64,000 bases of DNA from Actinomycetes bacterium (GCA_021819725.1 JAKAQR010000006.1:75503-139502), one strand, 5' to 3'. Counted from the first letter of the stretch, positions 9,276 through 18,816 are shown. Notes: a model not told the origin generated them from the sequence alone. Made by a program: numbers and translations.

Positions 9276-11003
9276 TCACACGTATCCGGAGCTAATCGGC
9301 ATGCGTCGATCCTTCCCGAATGCCTTCGAGGAGAGGCGGACTCCGACCGGACTCTGTCTTCGCTTGTATTCATTCCGACGAATCAGCGCATCGACCCGCG
9401 CTACCATCTCGGGGTCAAAGCCTCGTCCAACCAGTTGTGCTACCGATTGGTCCCGATCGACGAGCGAGACCAGCACCTCATCGAGGACGGGATAGTCGGG
9501 AAGTGTATCGGTGTCGAGTTGATCTGGACGCAGCTCCGCACTTGGGGGCTTGGCGAGGATCTCGGTGGGGATAACGATCTGCTGCTGGTTCAGATGCGCT
9601 GCGATGGCGTACACCTGGGTTTTATAGAGGTCCTTGATCACCGCGAACCCACCAGCCGTGTCGCCATAGAGGGTCGAATACCCCACCGCCAGCTCAGACT
9701 TGTTACCAGTCGTGAGAACCAATCGGCCACTCCCGTTGGAGAGCGCCATCATCAGCATTCCGCGAATACGGCTCTGTAGGTTTTCATCGACAAGACCCTC
9801 GACAGGTAGCTCGCGCGCCAGGATCTCGGACAGGCTGCGATGGGCTGCCTCAATCGGCAGGGTGACGAGTTCGCAGCCGAGGTTCTTGGCAAGCGCAGTC
9901 GCATCGGTCAGGGAGCCTGGTGAGGAGTAGCGAGATGGCAAGGCAACCAACTGCACGGCCGAGGGGTCGAGCGCCGCTACCGCAAGGGCGGCAACAAGCG
10001 CCGAGTCGATACCACCCGAAACCGCAACAAGGACGCCAGGGGCATGATTCTTCCTCACATAGTCACGCGTCCCAAGCACGATGGCCTGCGTCACCTCCTC
10101 CGGATCGAAACCCTCGATAGGCGCCTCCATGGGTTTGGACAGGCCAATCGAGCTCACTGGTCTGGCATGGGTGGGTCGAGTCTTGATTATCCGCCGTCTA
10201 GCTGGCTCGACATCGGACCTCAAACCACCTCGGGGATCGAGAAGGCGCTTGCGGTAGCGGGCCTCCTCCCCCAAGAAATCAACGACCAACAGATCCTCGG
10301 TGAAACGAGCCGCTCTCGTCTGGACACTGCCGAGCGCATCGACAAAGAAGGAGCCGCCATCAAAGACCAGCTCGTCTTGACCACCGACCAGGTTGCAGTA
10401 GAGAATCGCCACCGACGCATCGGAAGCTCGGACCTCCATGAGCCGCTCTCGAGCTGCCTGTCGACCCATCTCGTATGGGGAGGCGTTCGCCACGAGCACC
10501 AACTCAGCACCCATCGCCGACGCCTGCGCGATCGCGCCTTGTGGAGACCATGCATCCTCGCAGATGGCAAGGCCTAGCGGGACACCGTTGACCTCGAGGA
10601 GCTGTGGCTGGGGGTCGCCGGGTCGGAAATACCGGCATTCATCAAAGACGGTATAGTTGGGCAGGATCTGCTTATCATAGGTCATCTGCACCCGGTGATC
10701 AAAAAGTACCGCGACGGAGTTATGCAGGTCATCGCCGCGTCGAACAAAACCGATCACCACCACGATATCGTCACCAACGTACTGGGCTACCTTGGCAAGT
10801 GCGGCATCGTTGGCATCGACAAACTGCGGTTGGAGGAGAAGATCCTCCGGCGGGTAACCAGTGAGCGTCAGTTCTGGGAAGAGCAGAACATCGACCCCAA
10901 GCGATCGCGCCTCCTCGATGGCGGAATAACAGCGATCGACGTTCTGTTCGATAGCTCCGACGGCAACATTAACCTGTGCGCAGGCAAGTTTGAGAGGACT
11001 CAC
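9276..11003 (-). CDS. nadE: Glutamine-dependent NAD(+) synthetase
   Basis: Converts nicotinate adenine dinucleotide to NAD+ using glutamine-derived ammonia and ATP. The 575-residue product has an N-terminal nitrilase-type glutaminase domain (Glu in LLFPELTLTGYPPEDL, Cys in AICEDAWSP) and a C-terminal synthetase domain with the ATP pyrophosphatase loop AVSGGIDSALVA. The open frame extends upstream to 11339, but the GTG at 11001-11003 is preferred because family homology begins at once (SPLKLACAQVNVAVG); the longer form would run deep into the divergent ABC gene. Only six bases separate this start from the ATG of that divergent gene. Confidence 0.93.
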   Translation of the reverse strand: MSPLKLACAQVNVAVGAIEQNVDRCYSAIEEARSLGVDVLLFPELTLTGYPPEDLLLQPQFVDANDAALAKVAQYVGDDIVVVIGFVRRGDDLHNSVAVLFDHRVQMTYDKQILPNYTVFDECRYFRPGDPQPQLLEVNGVPLGLAICEDAWSPQGAIAQASAMGAELVLVANASPYEMGRQAARERLMEVRASDASVAILYCNLVGGQDELVFDGGSFFVDALGSVQTRAARFTEDLLVVDFLGEEARYRKRLLDPRGGLRSDVEPARRRIIKTRPTHARPVSSIGLSKPMEAPIEGFDPEEVTQAIVLGTRDYVRKNHAPGVLVAVSGGIDSALVAALAVAALDPSAVQLVALPSRYSSPGSLTDATALAKNLGCELVTLPIEAAHRSLSEILARELPVEGLVDENLQSRIRGMLMMALSNGSGRLVLTTGNKSELAVGYSTLYGDTAGGFAVIKDLYKTQVYAIAAHLNQQQIVIPTEILAKPPSAELRPDQLDTDTLPDYPVLDEVLVSLVDRDQSVAQLVGRGFDPEMVARVDALIRRNEYKRRQSPVGVRLSSKAFGKDRRMPISSGYV

Positions 11004-11009
11004 ATAGTC

Positions 11010-11975
11010 ATGGTAGCCACTGACCTCGGCACCCAGAACCCTGCAATCGAAGTCAAGGATCTTGTGAAGACCTATCCTGGGGCGATCGCTGCAGTTCGTG
11101 GCGTGAGTTTCTCCATCCCTCGTGGCAGCATCTATGGGCTTCTCGGTCCCAACGGCGCAGGAAAGACAACCACCTTTGGCATGATCACCACCCGGGTGAT
11201 TCCGACCTCTGGGACGGTGATGATCAACGGCATCGACGTGGTCGCCAGACCCGCCCAGGCCAAGGGCTTCCTCGGCGTCGTTCCCCAGTCCAACACCCTT
11301 GATCGATCTCTGAGCGTCCGAGAAAACCTCACCTTCCACGGCAGATACTTCGGCATGACCGCCAAAGATGCCCGCGCAAAGGCTGATCAGCTACTGGTCC
11401 AGTTCCGCCTCCAAGAACGTGCGGCTGCACCAGTCGGGGCGCTCTCGGGAGGAATGGCGCAACGACTTATGGTTGCACGTGCCGTCATGCACAGCCCAAC
11501 CATTTTGGTACTCGATGAGCCCACCACCGGCCTCGACCCGCAGAGCAGGCTGGCGCTCTGGGAGATCCTGCGCGAGCTCAACACCGCCGGGCAGACCATC
11601 CTCCTCTCTACCCACTACATGGATGAGGCCGACGAGCTGTGCGAGAAGATCGCCATTATGGACCATGGGCAGGTGCTTGCCCTTGACACTCCCGCTGCGC
11701 TCAAGCGGTCCTATGCAAAGCAAGCGCAGATCTCACTCGATCTCCAGGGGGCCGATCCGGAGGTGGCGACGATGTTGGCACGAGCGCTGCCAAACACCAC
11801 CGTCAGTTTTGCTGGTACGCAGCTCACCATCTCCACCGATGACCCTACCGATCTCCTGCCAATGCTGGTCAAGGAGCTCGTAGCCATGGAGATCACTTAC
11901 CGCAATCTTTCAGTACGACAGGGATCGCTCGAGAGCGTCTTTCTCGCGCTCACAGGAAGGGACCTACGAGAATGA
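11010..11975 (+). CDS. ABC exporter ATP-binding protein (DrrA-like)
   Basis: A 321-residue ATPase of an ABC-2 type exporter. Walker A is GPNGAGKTTT, the signature LSGGMAQRL, Walker B ILVLDEPTTGLD and the H-loop LLSTHYMDEAD. A C-terminal extension of ~80 residues is typical of DrrA/CcmA-like subunits. An open frame reaches back to 10695, but the ATG at 11010 is the first start outside nadE and gives the usual family N terminus. It overlaps the permease gene by ATGA. Exported substrate unknown; family members export drugs, lipids or polysaccharides. Confidence 0.9.
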   Translation: MVATDLGTQNPAIEVKDLVKTYPGAIAAVRGVSFSIPRGSIYGLLGPNGAGKTTTFGMITTRVIPTSGTVMINGIDVVARPAQAKGFLGVVPQSNTLDRSLSVRENLTFHGRYFGMTAKDARAKADQLLVQFRLQERAAAPVGALSGGMAQRLMVARAVMHSPTILVLDEPTTGLDPQSRLALWEILRELNTAGQTILLSTHYMDEADELCEKIAIMDHGQVLALDTPAALKRSYAKQAQISLDLQGADPEVATMLARALPNTTVSFAGTQLTISTDDPTDLLPMLVKELVAMEITYRNLSVRQGSLESVFLALTGRDLRE

Positions 11976-12787
11976 GTTTGACTACCGCCACGCGTTCGCA
12001 CTATGCCCAGACCATCTGGTCACTCGTCGTCCGAGACATCCGGGTGCTGGTCTCCCGCTGGGTCATGTTCTTGGTGCGGGTGATCTCACAGCCCATCCTG
12101 ATCGTCTTCGTACTGGCCTACGTGTTCCCTAAGATCGGACAGGGGATCGGGGGGAACGCCGCCGCTGAGGCAAAGTTCTCCACACTCCTGGTCGCTGGCG
12201 TCGTCGGGATCTCCATCATCACCCAAGGCATTCAAGCCGTTGCCCTCCCACTCGTCCAGGAGTTTTCGTTCACGCGTGAGATCGAGGACCGGGTGCTAGC
12301 GCCCGTTCCTATCTGGGGCGTTGCGAGCGCAAAGATCATCTCCGGCGCCCTCCAAGCGCTCATCGCAGCGCTGGTCGTCTTTATCGTCTCGATCTTCATA
12401 CCGGCCACCACGGTGCATCTTTCCGTCAATTGGCCACTTGTGCTCACCATCATCCCCATCGCCGCAGTGCTCTCGGGGGCGCTTGGGCTCGCCATCGGTA
12501 CGATCGTTCCTCCTACACAGGTCGCTTTTATCTTCGCAATCATTCTGTTGCCAATGACTTTTCTCGGCGCCGTCTACTACCCCTGGACCAGCCTCGGCAC
12601 TATTCCCTGGCTCAAATGGGCGGTCCTGATCAATCCGTTGATCTATATCAACGAAGGGCTGCGCGCAGCGCTCACTACCGGCATCCCCCATATGAATCTG
12701 TATGGGGTCTATGGGGGGCTGATCGGCTTCTTTCTCCTCCTTCTCTTCATCGGCATCAGAGGTTTCAAGAACCGGGTGATCAGTTAA
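11972..12787 (+). CDS. ABC-2 type permease
   Basis: A 271-residue integral membrane protein with about six hydrophobic segments, matching the ABC-2 permease family. The cytosolic N terminus (HYAQTIWSLVVRDIRVLVSR) and the mid-segment VQEFSFTREIEDRVLAPVPIW are characteristic of DrrB-like partners. It is translationally coupled to the upstream ATPase by ATGA and should form a homodimeric pore with it. Confidence 0.9.
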   Translation: MSLTTATRSHYAQTIWSLVVRDIRVLVSRWVMFLVRVISQPILIVFVLAYVFPKIGQGIGGNAAAEAKFSTLLVAGVVGISIITQGIQAVALPLVQEFSFTREIEDRVLAPVPIWGVASAKIISGALQALIAALVVFIVSIFIPATTVHLSVNWPLVLTIIPIAAVLSGALGLAIGTIVPPTQVAFIFAIILLPMTFLGAVYYPWTSLGTIPWLKWAVLINPLIYINEGLRAALTTGIPHMNLYGVYGGLIGFFLLLLFIGIRGFKNRVIS

Positions 12788-12898
12788 GACACCTTGTTGA
12801 GATATACTTGAACACAGCAACTATTCAGCCCGCTATCAGTGTCTTGATGCATAATCTCGGTAGCCTATCTCGCAACTACCTTGAGGAGGAAGTGACCA
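12788..12898 (+). promoter_or_regulatory. Spacer between two ABC export modules
   Basis: Contains an inverted repeat, aagacac near 12786 and gtgtctt near 12837, enclosing about 44 bases. A possible promoter is TTGATG near 12842 with TAGCCT downstream. A strong ribosome-binding site (gaggagga) sits before the ATG at 12899. Function is uncertain. Confidence 0.3.
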
Positions 12899-13831
12899 AT
12901 GATAGAAGCACATGGCCTTACCAAGACCTATGAGGGGACTCTGGCGGTCGATCACCTCGACTTCCAAGTGGTCGAGGGACGGGTCACCGGTTTCCTCGGG
13001 CCGAACGGAGCGGGCAAATCGACGACGATGCGGATGATCATGGGTCTTGACCACCCAAGCGAAGGCTCTGTACTCATCAACGGTCAACACTTCTCCGAAC
13101 TGAAAAACCCGCTTCGGACCATCGGAGCCCTGCTCGAAGCCAAAGCCTATCATCCGGGTCGCACCGCTCGCAATCATCTCTTGGCGCTCGCCGCCACGAA
13201 CCATATCTCCAAACAGCGTGTTGACGAGGTGCTTGACCTCGTAGGGCTTACCTCAGTCGCAGATCGGCGAGCGGGCACCTTCTCGCTCGGCATGGGTCAA
13301 CGACTCGGCATCGCCGCAGCCCTGCTCGGCGATGCCCCGCTCCTCCTCTTCGACGAGCCAGTCAACGGACTCGATCCTGAGGGAATTCTTTGGATTCGCC
13401 ACCTCTTGCGCGGTTTGGCAGCAGAGGGCCGTGGCATCTTCGTCTCCAGCCACCTCATGAGCGAGATGGCGCTCACGGCTGATCATGTCGTGGTCATTGG
13501 TCGGGGCAAGCTTGTCGCCGACACCGACATGACTAACTTCATCGACGCCAACTCAGGCAAGACGACGCTGGTACGAACGCCACGTCGAGACGAACTCCAA
13601 GCCCTGCTCGCCCAACGGGGCGCGACCATGACCAACGTCGACCCAGACGGCCTACAAGTAACTGGCCTTGAGACCGCAGCTATCGGTGAGATCGCCTTCT
13701 CGGCAGGCATCGTACTCCATGAACTCGCCAGCGTCTCCGCTAGCCTTGAGGACGCCTTCATGAGCCTGATGCAAGATGACGTTGAGTTCCAGTCCCATAC
13801 CGCAGTCCAGCTAGAAGGGGAGCGCGCATGA
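12899..13831 (+). CDS. ABC transporter ATP-binding protein
   Basis: A 310-residue ATPase with Walker A GPNGAGKSTTM, signature FSLGMGQRL, Walker B LLLFDEPVNGLD and H-loop VSSHLMSEM. The signature begins FSLG instead of LSGG, as in many bacitracin/antibiotic-type exporters. The start ATG follows a good gaggagga. It is coupled by an ATGA overlap to its permease. This is the second export pair in tandem, with no local regulator. Confidence 0.9.
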   Translation: MIEAHGLTKTYEGTLAVDHLDFQVVEGRVTGFLGPNGAGKSTTMRMIMGLDHPSEGSVLINGQHFSELKNPLRTIGALLEAKAYHPGRTARNHLLALAATNHISKQRVDEVLDLVGLTSVADRRAGTFSLGMGQRLGIAAALLGDAPLLLFDEPVNGLDPEGILWIRHLLRGLAAEGRGIFVSSHLMSEMALTADHVVVIGRGKLVADTDMTNFIDANSGKTTLVRTPRRDELQALLAQRGATMTNVDPDGLQVTGLETAAIGEIAFSAGIVLHELASVSASLEDAFMSLMQDDVEFQSHTAVQLEGERA

Positions 13832-14631
13832 GTGTGACCACCACAACCCAACGTCGCCAGAGCTTTGGTGACCTACTCGCCTCGGAATGGGTGAAGATCC
13901 GCTCAGTGCGCTCTACCATTCTCACCCTCCTTATCACCGCGATCCTGACCATTGGCATCTCATCGCTTGGGGCGTGGGCGATCGCGGCGAACTGGAATCA
14001 CGTTAGCCCAGCACAGCATCTGGGCTTCGACCCGACCTCACGAAGCCTCTCGGGCGTGCTCCTCGGTCAGCTTGCCCTTGGCGTGCTCGGAATTTTGGTC
14101 TTTACGGCTGAGGTCGCGACCGGCACCATCAGTGCGACCTTGACGGCGGCGGCCTCTCGGTCCAAGGTCCTTCTCGCAAAAATTACGATGTTCGCCATCG
14201 TGGCGATCATCGTTGGCGAGATCGTGAGTTTTGCCAGCTTCTTCGCCGGCCAAGCTCTGCTCTCGGGCACGACACCGACCGCATCGCTCGGCGGCGCCAA
14301 TGTTTTGCGTGCGGTCGCGGGTACCGGCCTGTACATGGCGCTTCTCGCGCTCTTTGCATTAGGTCTTGGCGTCATCGTTCGCCATACCGCTGGCGCGATC
14401 ACCACCTTTGTCGCGTTAGTCTTGGTGCTGCCACTGTTGGTGACAGCGCTGCCAACCTCACTCGCAAACGCTATCAACAAATTTCTGCCCTTCACGATCG
14501 GACAGACGATGATGAGCGTGCACTCCCAACCAGATACCTTCAGTGCATGGCTCGGTCTCGGCCTCCTCGCCATCTATACCATTCTTGTCCTGCTGATCGC
14601 CAACTGGAGACTGACCAGTCGAGACGCCTAA
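13828..14631 (+). CDS. ABC-2 type permease subunit
   Basis: A 267-residue polytopic membrane protein with about six hydrophobic stretches and a cytosolic N terminus containing DLLASEWVKIRSVRST, a hallmark of actinobacterial ABC-2 permeases paired with FSLG-signature ATPases. Overlap with the upstream gene is ATGA. Substrate unknown; antibiotic or lantibiotic resistance is a common role in the family but cannot be shown here. Confidence 0.88.
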   Translation: MSVTTTTQRRQSFGDLLASEWVKIRSVRSTILTLLITAILTIGISSLGAWAIAANWNHVSPAQHLGFDPTSRSLSGVLLGQLALGVLGILVFTAEVATGTISATLTAAASRSKVLLAKITMFAIVAIIVGEIVSFASFFAGQALLSGTTPTASLGGANVLRAVAGTGLYMALLALFALGLGVIVRHTAGAITTFVALVLVLPLLVTALPTSLANAINKFLPFTIGQTMMSVHSQPDTFSAWLGLGLLAIYTILVLLIANWRLTSRDA

Positions 14632-14764
14632 CGCCCTGTCCCACTTCTCCTGGGAGTCGATGGTCAGGTAGACATCAAGCGTTGCCACCTCTCTTTTGTC
14701 TTCGTCAACGCCCTGATCATTTACGCTGATCGTTTGCTGTAGCCATCTCCACGACCACAGACGA

Positions 14765-15586
14765 TTAGAGCGGCAGAAGTCCTCCGCTGGGAGCTGACCC
14801 TGGCAAAACTGACGCAGCAAGCGGCGGGCGAATCCTCAACGGCGTTCCCCAACCTGGGAACGTCACCGTCCACTGGGTGTGATACGTCAGTCGATCGTGA
14901 GTGAGCACGGCCGCCACCTCGAGGCCGCGGACGTAGCCAGCACCTACATAGACCGTGTAACGAAGCCGTTGGATGCCCACAAGCGCCTGTTTCAGTGTTG
15001 CTGGGCCGTGTCGTAAGGTGGTGGCAATCTGCGCTTTTGAAAGCTGTCCACTATAACCAAGACAGGTAGCCCCACTGATGACTTGGGACGCACTCGCATG
15101 CACGTGTCCAGTCAGGTTCATGACACCGACAACTGCGAGAATCTGGCCGATCTCCTGTTGGCCGAAGCCCACACTGTACCAGTGCCCACTGATCAGGCTC
15201 CATGAGTGACCCGCGACGACCCGCGAGGCGCCATAGGCCGACTCAACCCCACCGTTTGCCGCGATGATCGCCACCTCACCATCTCGATCACTCGGATCCC
15301 AGGCACCATACACTGTCGGCCGATGCGCCACACCAGGTGCCTGCTCATGCACGGCGATCTCAAAACGCATCGGCGTTGAGGAGAACGCTGTCACCGCCGC
15401 CGCAAGGGGAGCCGGGAGCCGAGGAGTGCGCGGATGATGAGCGTGATCGACCTTGGCCGCTACCGATGCTTTGGACGTTAACGAGGTCGTCTCATGGCTG
15501 CTGGTTCCGCACGACGCTAGAAGGAGCGCACCAAGACCGACGACACCGGTTTGCAGCCCCCACCGCGTGTGATACCAAGCCGCCAT
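14765..15586 (-). CDS. Predicted lipoprotein of unknown function
   Basis: About 273 residues. The N terminus has a hydrophobic stretch ending in LLASC followed by GTSS, a lipobox, so the protein is probably anchored to the outer face of the membrane. A Ser/Thr/His-rich linker precedes a globular domain that resembles LppX/LprG-like lipoprotein folds only in general outline; no family is claimed. The ATG at 15586 is preferred over the GTG at 15610 because it gives a normal-length signal peptide. The gene converges on the ABC permease and diverges from the Nudix gene. Confidence 0.65.
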   Translation of the reverse strand: MAAWYHTRWGLQTGVVGLGALLLASCGTSSHETTSLTSKASVAAKVDHAHHPRTPRLPAPLAAAVTAFSSTPMRFEIAVHEQAPGVAHRPTVYGAWDPSDRDGEVAIIAANGGVESAYGASRVVAGHSWSLISGHWYSVGFGQQEIGQILAVVGVMNLTGHVHASASQVISGATCLGYSGQLSKAQIATTLRHGPATLKQALVGIQRLRYTVYVGAGYVRGLEVAAVLTHDRLTYHTQWTVTFPGWGTPLRIRPPLAASVLPGSAPSGGLLPL

Positions 15587-15675
15587 CGTGTCAAAATCAC
15601 CTCGTTCCACGCGTATCGCATACGGCCGCCGGATAGCTACGACCGTAGCTAGTAGTGTAACCGGAGGAGGTGATC

Positions 15676-16116
15676 ATGATGGTGGTGCTCGCAGCAGGAG
15701 GTGCAATCTATCGTCCCACTGAGGCAGGTGGTTACGAAGTTCTGTTGGTTCACCGACCTCGTTATGATGACTGGTCATGGCCCAAGGGCAAGTGTGAACC
15801 AGGAGAAAGCCTTCCCGAATGCGCCATTCGAGAGGTCGAGGAGGAGACGGGGATCTGCACCACCGTTGGCCCCATTCTCTGCGTCATCTCCTACCCGGAC
15901 CAGCTCCAGAGGACCAAACGGGTCACCTACTATGCACTCGACATCGTAACGATCGGCGAGCACGAGCCCGACCACGAGATCGACCAACTCGCATGGATCA
16001 ATATCGAGGAGGTCGATCAGCGACTGAGCGCCGCCAGCGACACACGAGTCACCGAAGCGCTTCGTACCCTCCTTGGTGCTCCCACAGAGGGATCACATCC
16101 CCAGCCTCCTCGCTAG
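15676..16116 (+). CDS. Nudix hydrolase (MutT/DIPP-like)
   Basis: About 147 residues. A full Nudix box, starting at GKCEPGES and including REVEEETGI, matches G-x5-E-x7-REUXEE-x-GU and binds the metals used to cleave a nucleoside diphosphate-linked compound. The preceding PRYDDWSWPKGK is typical of MutT1/diadenosine polyphosphate hydrolase-like enzymes. The ribosome-binding site ggaggagg (15663-15670) points to the ATG at 15676 or 15679, not the GTG at 15670. Substrate not determinable. Confidence 0.88.
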   Translation: MMVVLAAGGAIYRPTEAGGYEVLLVHRPRYDDWSWPKGKCEPGESLPECAIREVEEETGICTTVGPILCVISYPDQLQRTKRVTYYALDIVTIGEHEPDHEIDQLAWINIEEVDQRLSAASDTRVTEALRTLLGAPTEGSHPQPPR

Positions 16117-16383
16117 CAATGGTTAACCGATACTGTTCTTTGGTGGTAGATCACTCCAGTGGCAACGGAGTACTCCGCTCCCGACAGCGAGAAGGTCAAG
16201 CTCTGGATCTTTACGTCCCACCAACCTCAATCAAGATATCACCGCCCCCAAGGCGGCCCTGACGCGATTGGCCATACCAGTTCCGCTCGCCAACGGTGCA
16301 GGCACCAAGTGGAGTGTGAACACGACGTTAACTGTCAAGTGCACACTGGTCTGACAACGCATGGATCGCCATAGAGTAACGGT
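16117..16383 (+). promoter_or_regulatory. glnA upstream region with palindrome and possible GlnR half-sites
   Basis: A perfect 12-base palindrome, cggagtactccg, lies at 16166-16177. At 16327-16344, gttaac and gtgcac with six bases between loosely resemble the repeated GTnAC half-sites of actinobacterial GlnR boxes. Since the GlnR-like gene is directly downstream of glnA, autoregulation is plausible but unproven. Confidence 0.3.
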
Positions 16384-17715
16384 GTGGATCCAAGTAAAAT
16401 GCATGAGGACAAACGTCGGTTTGTGCTGCACGTCGTCGAGGAACGTCGAATCAAATTTATTCAGCTCTGGTTCACTGACGTCCTCGGCATTCCAAAGTCC
16501 TTCCAGATCACGCCAGCCGAGCTAGCCAACGCCCTCGACGAGGGGATGATCATCGACGGTTCTGCAATCGACGGCTTCTCACGCATTCAAGAAAGTGACG
16601 TCATCGCCAGGCCCGACCCTGATAGTTTCACAATCCTCCCTAACCAGCCCCAGGTGGCGAGGATGTTCTGCGATATCATCAACTTGGATGGCACACCATT
16701 CGAGGGGTGTCCACGCAATGTACTCAAACGTACACTTGATCGGACCCATGCACTGGGCCTCACCTTCTTCGTCTCACCGGAGATCGAGTACTTCTACCTC
16801 GACCCCACCACCACCAAGCCGCTCGATGAGGGCTCCTACTTCGACCTCTCCTTGAGCGACAAAGGATCAGAGATTCGTAAGGAAACTGTCTTCGCACTCG
16901 AGGAGGCTGGAATCGCCGTCAAGTACTCCCACCACGAGGATGGCCCCTCCCAGCATGAGATCGATCTACGCGCGACCGACGCGTTGGCCATGGCCGACAA
17001 CGTCATCACCACGCGACTCATCATCTCGCGTATCGCAGCGAACGCCGGCGTGCTCGCCACCTTTATGCCAAAGCCACTCGCCGGCGTACAGGGTTCGGGC
17101 ATGCATCTGCACATGGCGCTCTTTGATGCCGACGATAACCTCTTCGCCGACCCAACAACCGCAGACGGTCTCAGTGCACAGGCTCGTCATTTTATCGCTG
17201 GGTTACTCGCCCACGCGGCCGAGATGACCGCTGTCACGAATCAGTGGGTGAACTCCTACAAACGCCTCGTTCCCGGGTATGAGGCACCAGCTGACATTGC
17301 GTGGGCACACCACAATCGTTCTGCGCTCGTGCGCGTCCCGATTGCCCCCTCGACACGCGAAGAGAACTACCAAGTCGAATACCGTGCGCCCGATCCGGCC
17401 TGCAATCCGTACCTCGCCTTCGCGGTGATCCTAGCCGCCGGCCTCGATGGCCTCACCAACAAACTTGAGCTTCCCCGTGAGACGACAGAGAACCTGTTTA
17501 CCCTGCCTGAGACGAAACGCGATGCCCTCGACATAACCCCCCTGCCTAGCACGCTAGAGGAGGCGCTGCTTCGCATGGAGGAGTCCACTCTCGTCCGTGA
17601 GACCCTCGGAGACCACGTCACCGAGTGGTTTATCCGCAACAAGCACTCGGAGTGGGAACGTTACAACACTCGCATCTCTCAGTACGAACTGGCTCGCTAC
17701 CTAAGGGTGCTCTAG
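16384..17715 (+). CDS. glnA: Glutamine synthetase, type I (GlnA2-like)
   Basis: Condenses glutamate and ammonia to glutamine with ATP. The 443-residue length and N terminus fit class GSI-alpha, the shorter form like Bacillus GlnA or mycobacterial GlnA2. Recognisable motifs are DGSAIDGF and ESDVIARPD near residues 58-75, metal-binding FFVSPEIEYF near 127, and the ATP loop NQWVNSYKRLVPGYEAP near 286. No adenylylation-loop sequence (NLYDLPP type) was seen. The start is GTG at 16384; an in-frame ATG at 16399 is an alternative. The stop codon directly abuts the TTG of glnR. Confidence 0.93.
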   Translation: MDPSKMHEDKRRFVLHVVEERRIKFIQLWFTDVLGIPKSFQITPAELANALDEGMIIDGSAIDGFSRIQESDVIARPDPDSFTILPNQPQVARMFCDIINLDGTPFEGCPRNVLKRTLDRTHALGLTFFVSPEIEYFYLDPTTTKPLDEGSYFDLSLSDKGSEIRKETVFALEEAGIAVKYSHHEDGPSQHEIDLRATDALAMADNVITTRLIISRIAANAGVLATFMPKPLAGVQGSGMHLHMALFDADDNLFADPTTADGLSAQARHFIAGLLAHAAEMTAVTNQWVNSYKRLVPGYEAPADIAWAHHNRSALVRVPIAPSTREENYQVEYRAPDPACNPYLAFAVILAAGLDGLTNKLELPRETTENLFTLPETKRDALDITPLPSTLEEALLRMEESTLVRETLGDHVTEWFIRNKHSEWERYNTRISQYELARYLRVL

Positions 17716-18396
17716 TTGGCCACCGTCGCTGTCTTCTCCCCCAAAAACGTGGAGAGAGTGATCGACTTCTACGACGATACCAGCTATGAATTCGTGGTTA
17801 TCGGGCCAGAGGAGACCGCCCTTCCCGATCAGGTCGCGGGGGTGATCATCGATGCGACCACCGATTTCGACCAGGCTGTCATGCTCTGCCGAGGGATCAG
17901 ACGGCATCGAGAGAGTGACGTAACCCTCCTGCTCCTGATCGAGCGACATCAGGTGAAAGAACTCGCCCTGCGGGAGGGGATGATCGACGACTTTGCGGTC
18001 TCACCCTTTGACCGCAACGAACTCGCCGTACGTCTCCAACACCTTCTGGTCCGCCACGGCCAGCCAGAGGAGCACTCCAAGATCGCCATCGGTCCGCTCG
18101 TGCTCGACACCGACACCTATCAGGCGTCGCTTGCGGGGGCCCCCATGGACCTGACCTACATGGAATACGAACTCTTAAAGTTCCTGGCAAGCCATCCCGG
18201 TAAGGTCTTTTCGCGAGAGACCCTACTGTCGAGAGTTTGGGGCTACGAATACTACGGCGGGGCACGGACCGTCGACGTCCATATCCGACGGTTACGAGCG
18301 AAGCTGGGAGAAGGCTACGAAGCGCTCATCCAAACCGTTCGCTCCGTCGGCTACAAGTTTGGACTCCCGACAGAACCTACAGACGACTCCGCGTAG
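17716..18396 (+). CDS. glnR: OmpR-type orphan response regulator, GlnR-like
   Basis: A 226-residue DNA-binding regulator. The N-terminal ~110 residues form a degenerate receiver (GVIIDATTDFDQA corresponds to the GlnR VILVDGRRDL segment). Residues about 125-220 are a winged helix with YMEYELLKFLASHPGKVFSR and the recognition region RTVDVHIRRLRAKLG. This C-terminal sequence closely resembles actinobacterial GlnR, the global nitrogen regulator. Its position directly after glutamine synthetase, with no histidine kinase, supports the call. The TTG start touches the glnA TAG (tag|ttg), implying translational coupling. Confidence 0.8.
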   Translation: MATVAVFSPKNVERVIDFYDDTSYEFVVIGPEETALPDQVAGVIIDATTDFDQAVMLCRGIRRHRESDVTLLLLIERHQVKELALREGMIDDFAVSPFDRNELAVRLQHLLVRHGQPEEHSKIAIGPLVLDTDTYQASLAGAPMDLTYMEYELLKFLASHPGKVFSRETLLSRVWGYEYYGGARTVDVHIRRLRAKLGEGYEALIQTVRSVGYKFGLPTEPTDDSA

Positions 18397-18453
18397 GCTC
18401 TTGACTCCATATAGGCACCGCACTCCCCACCAGCGAGAGGCGTGACAGCGTGG

Positions 18454-18816
18454 TTACGAGAAGGAGGAGCCGCAACCGCAGGTTCGGGTCGCGTTGGGGT
18501 TAGTGATGTGGAACCCTGCTTCACTCAAGGAATCGCTGTAATCGAGCGAAGCACCCTTGATCAACTCAGCCGACGCCGCATCAACGACGACTCGAACATC
18601 CCCGAAGGTCGCGGCAATGTCATCTTCAGCGAGTTCGCTATCGAAGAACATATCATAGCTATACCCTGAACATCCTCCCGGAGCGACGGCTACCCGGAGG
18701 AACAGACCTTCCGCGCCCTCTTCTTCGGCGAGCAGCGCAGCAACTTTTGCCACGGCACGATCCGTCAGGGTAATCACTGAGGGCCGTTTGCCGATTTTTA
18801 CCGATGTCATTGCCAT
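18454..18816 (-). CDS. HesB/IscA/ErpA-type iron-sulfur carrier
   Basis: A 120-residue A-type carrier that receives an Fe-S cluster and hands it to apo-proteins. The three conserved cysteines are present: one in GGCSGY and two in CGCG near the C terminus. The ATG at 18816 is preferred over the GTG at 18822, since AAGGAG lies six bases upstream. The divergent neighbour is Mrp, another Fe-S assembly ATPase, so this intergenic region likely coordinates an Fe-S module. ErpA and IscA cannot be separated from sequence alone. Confidence 0.9.
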   Translation of the reverse strand: MAMTSVKIGKRPSVITLTDRAVAKVAALLAEEEGAEGLFLRVAVAPGGCSGYSYDMFFDSELAEDDIAATFGDVRVVVDAASAELIKGASLDYSDSLSEAGFHITNPNATRTCGCGSSFS

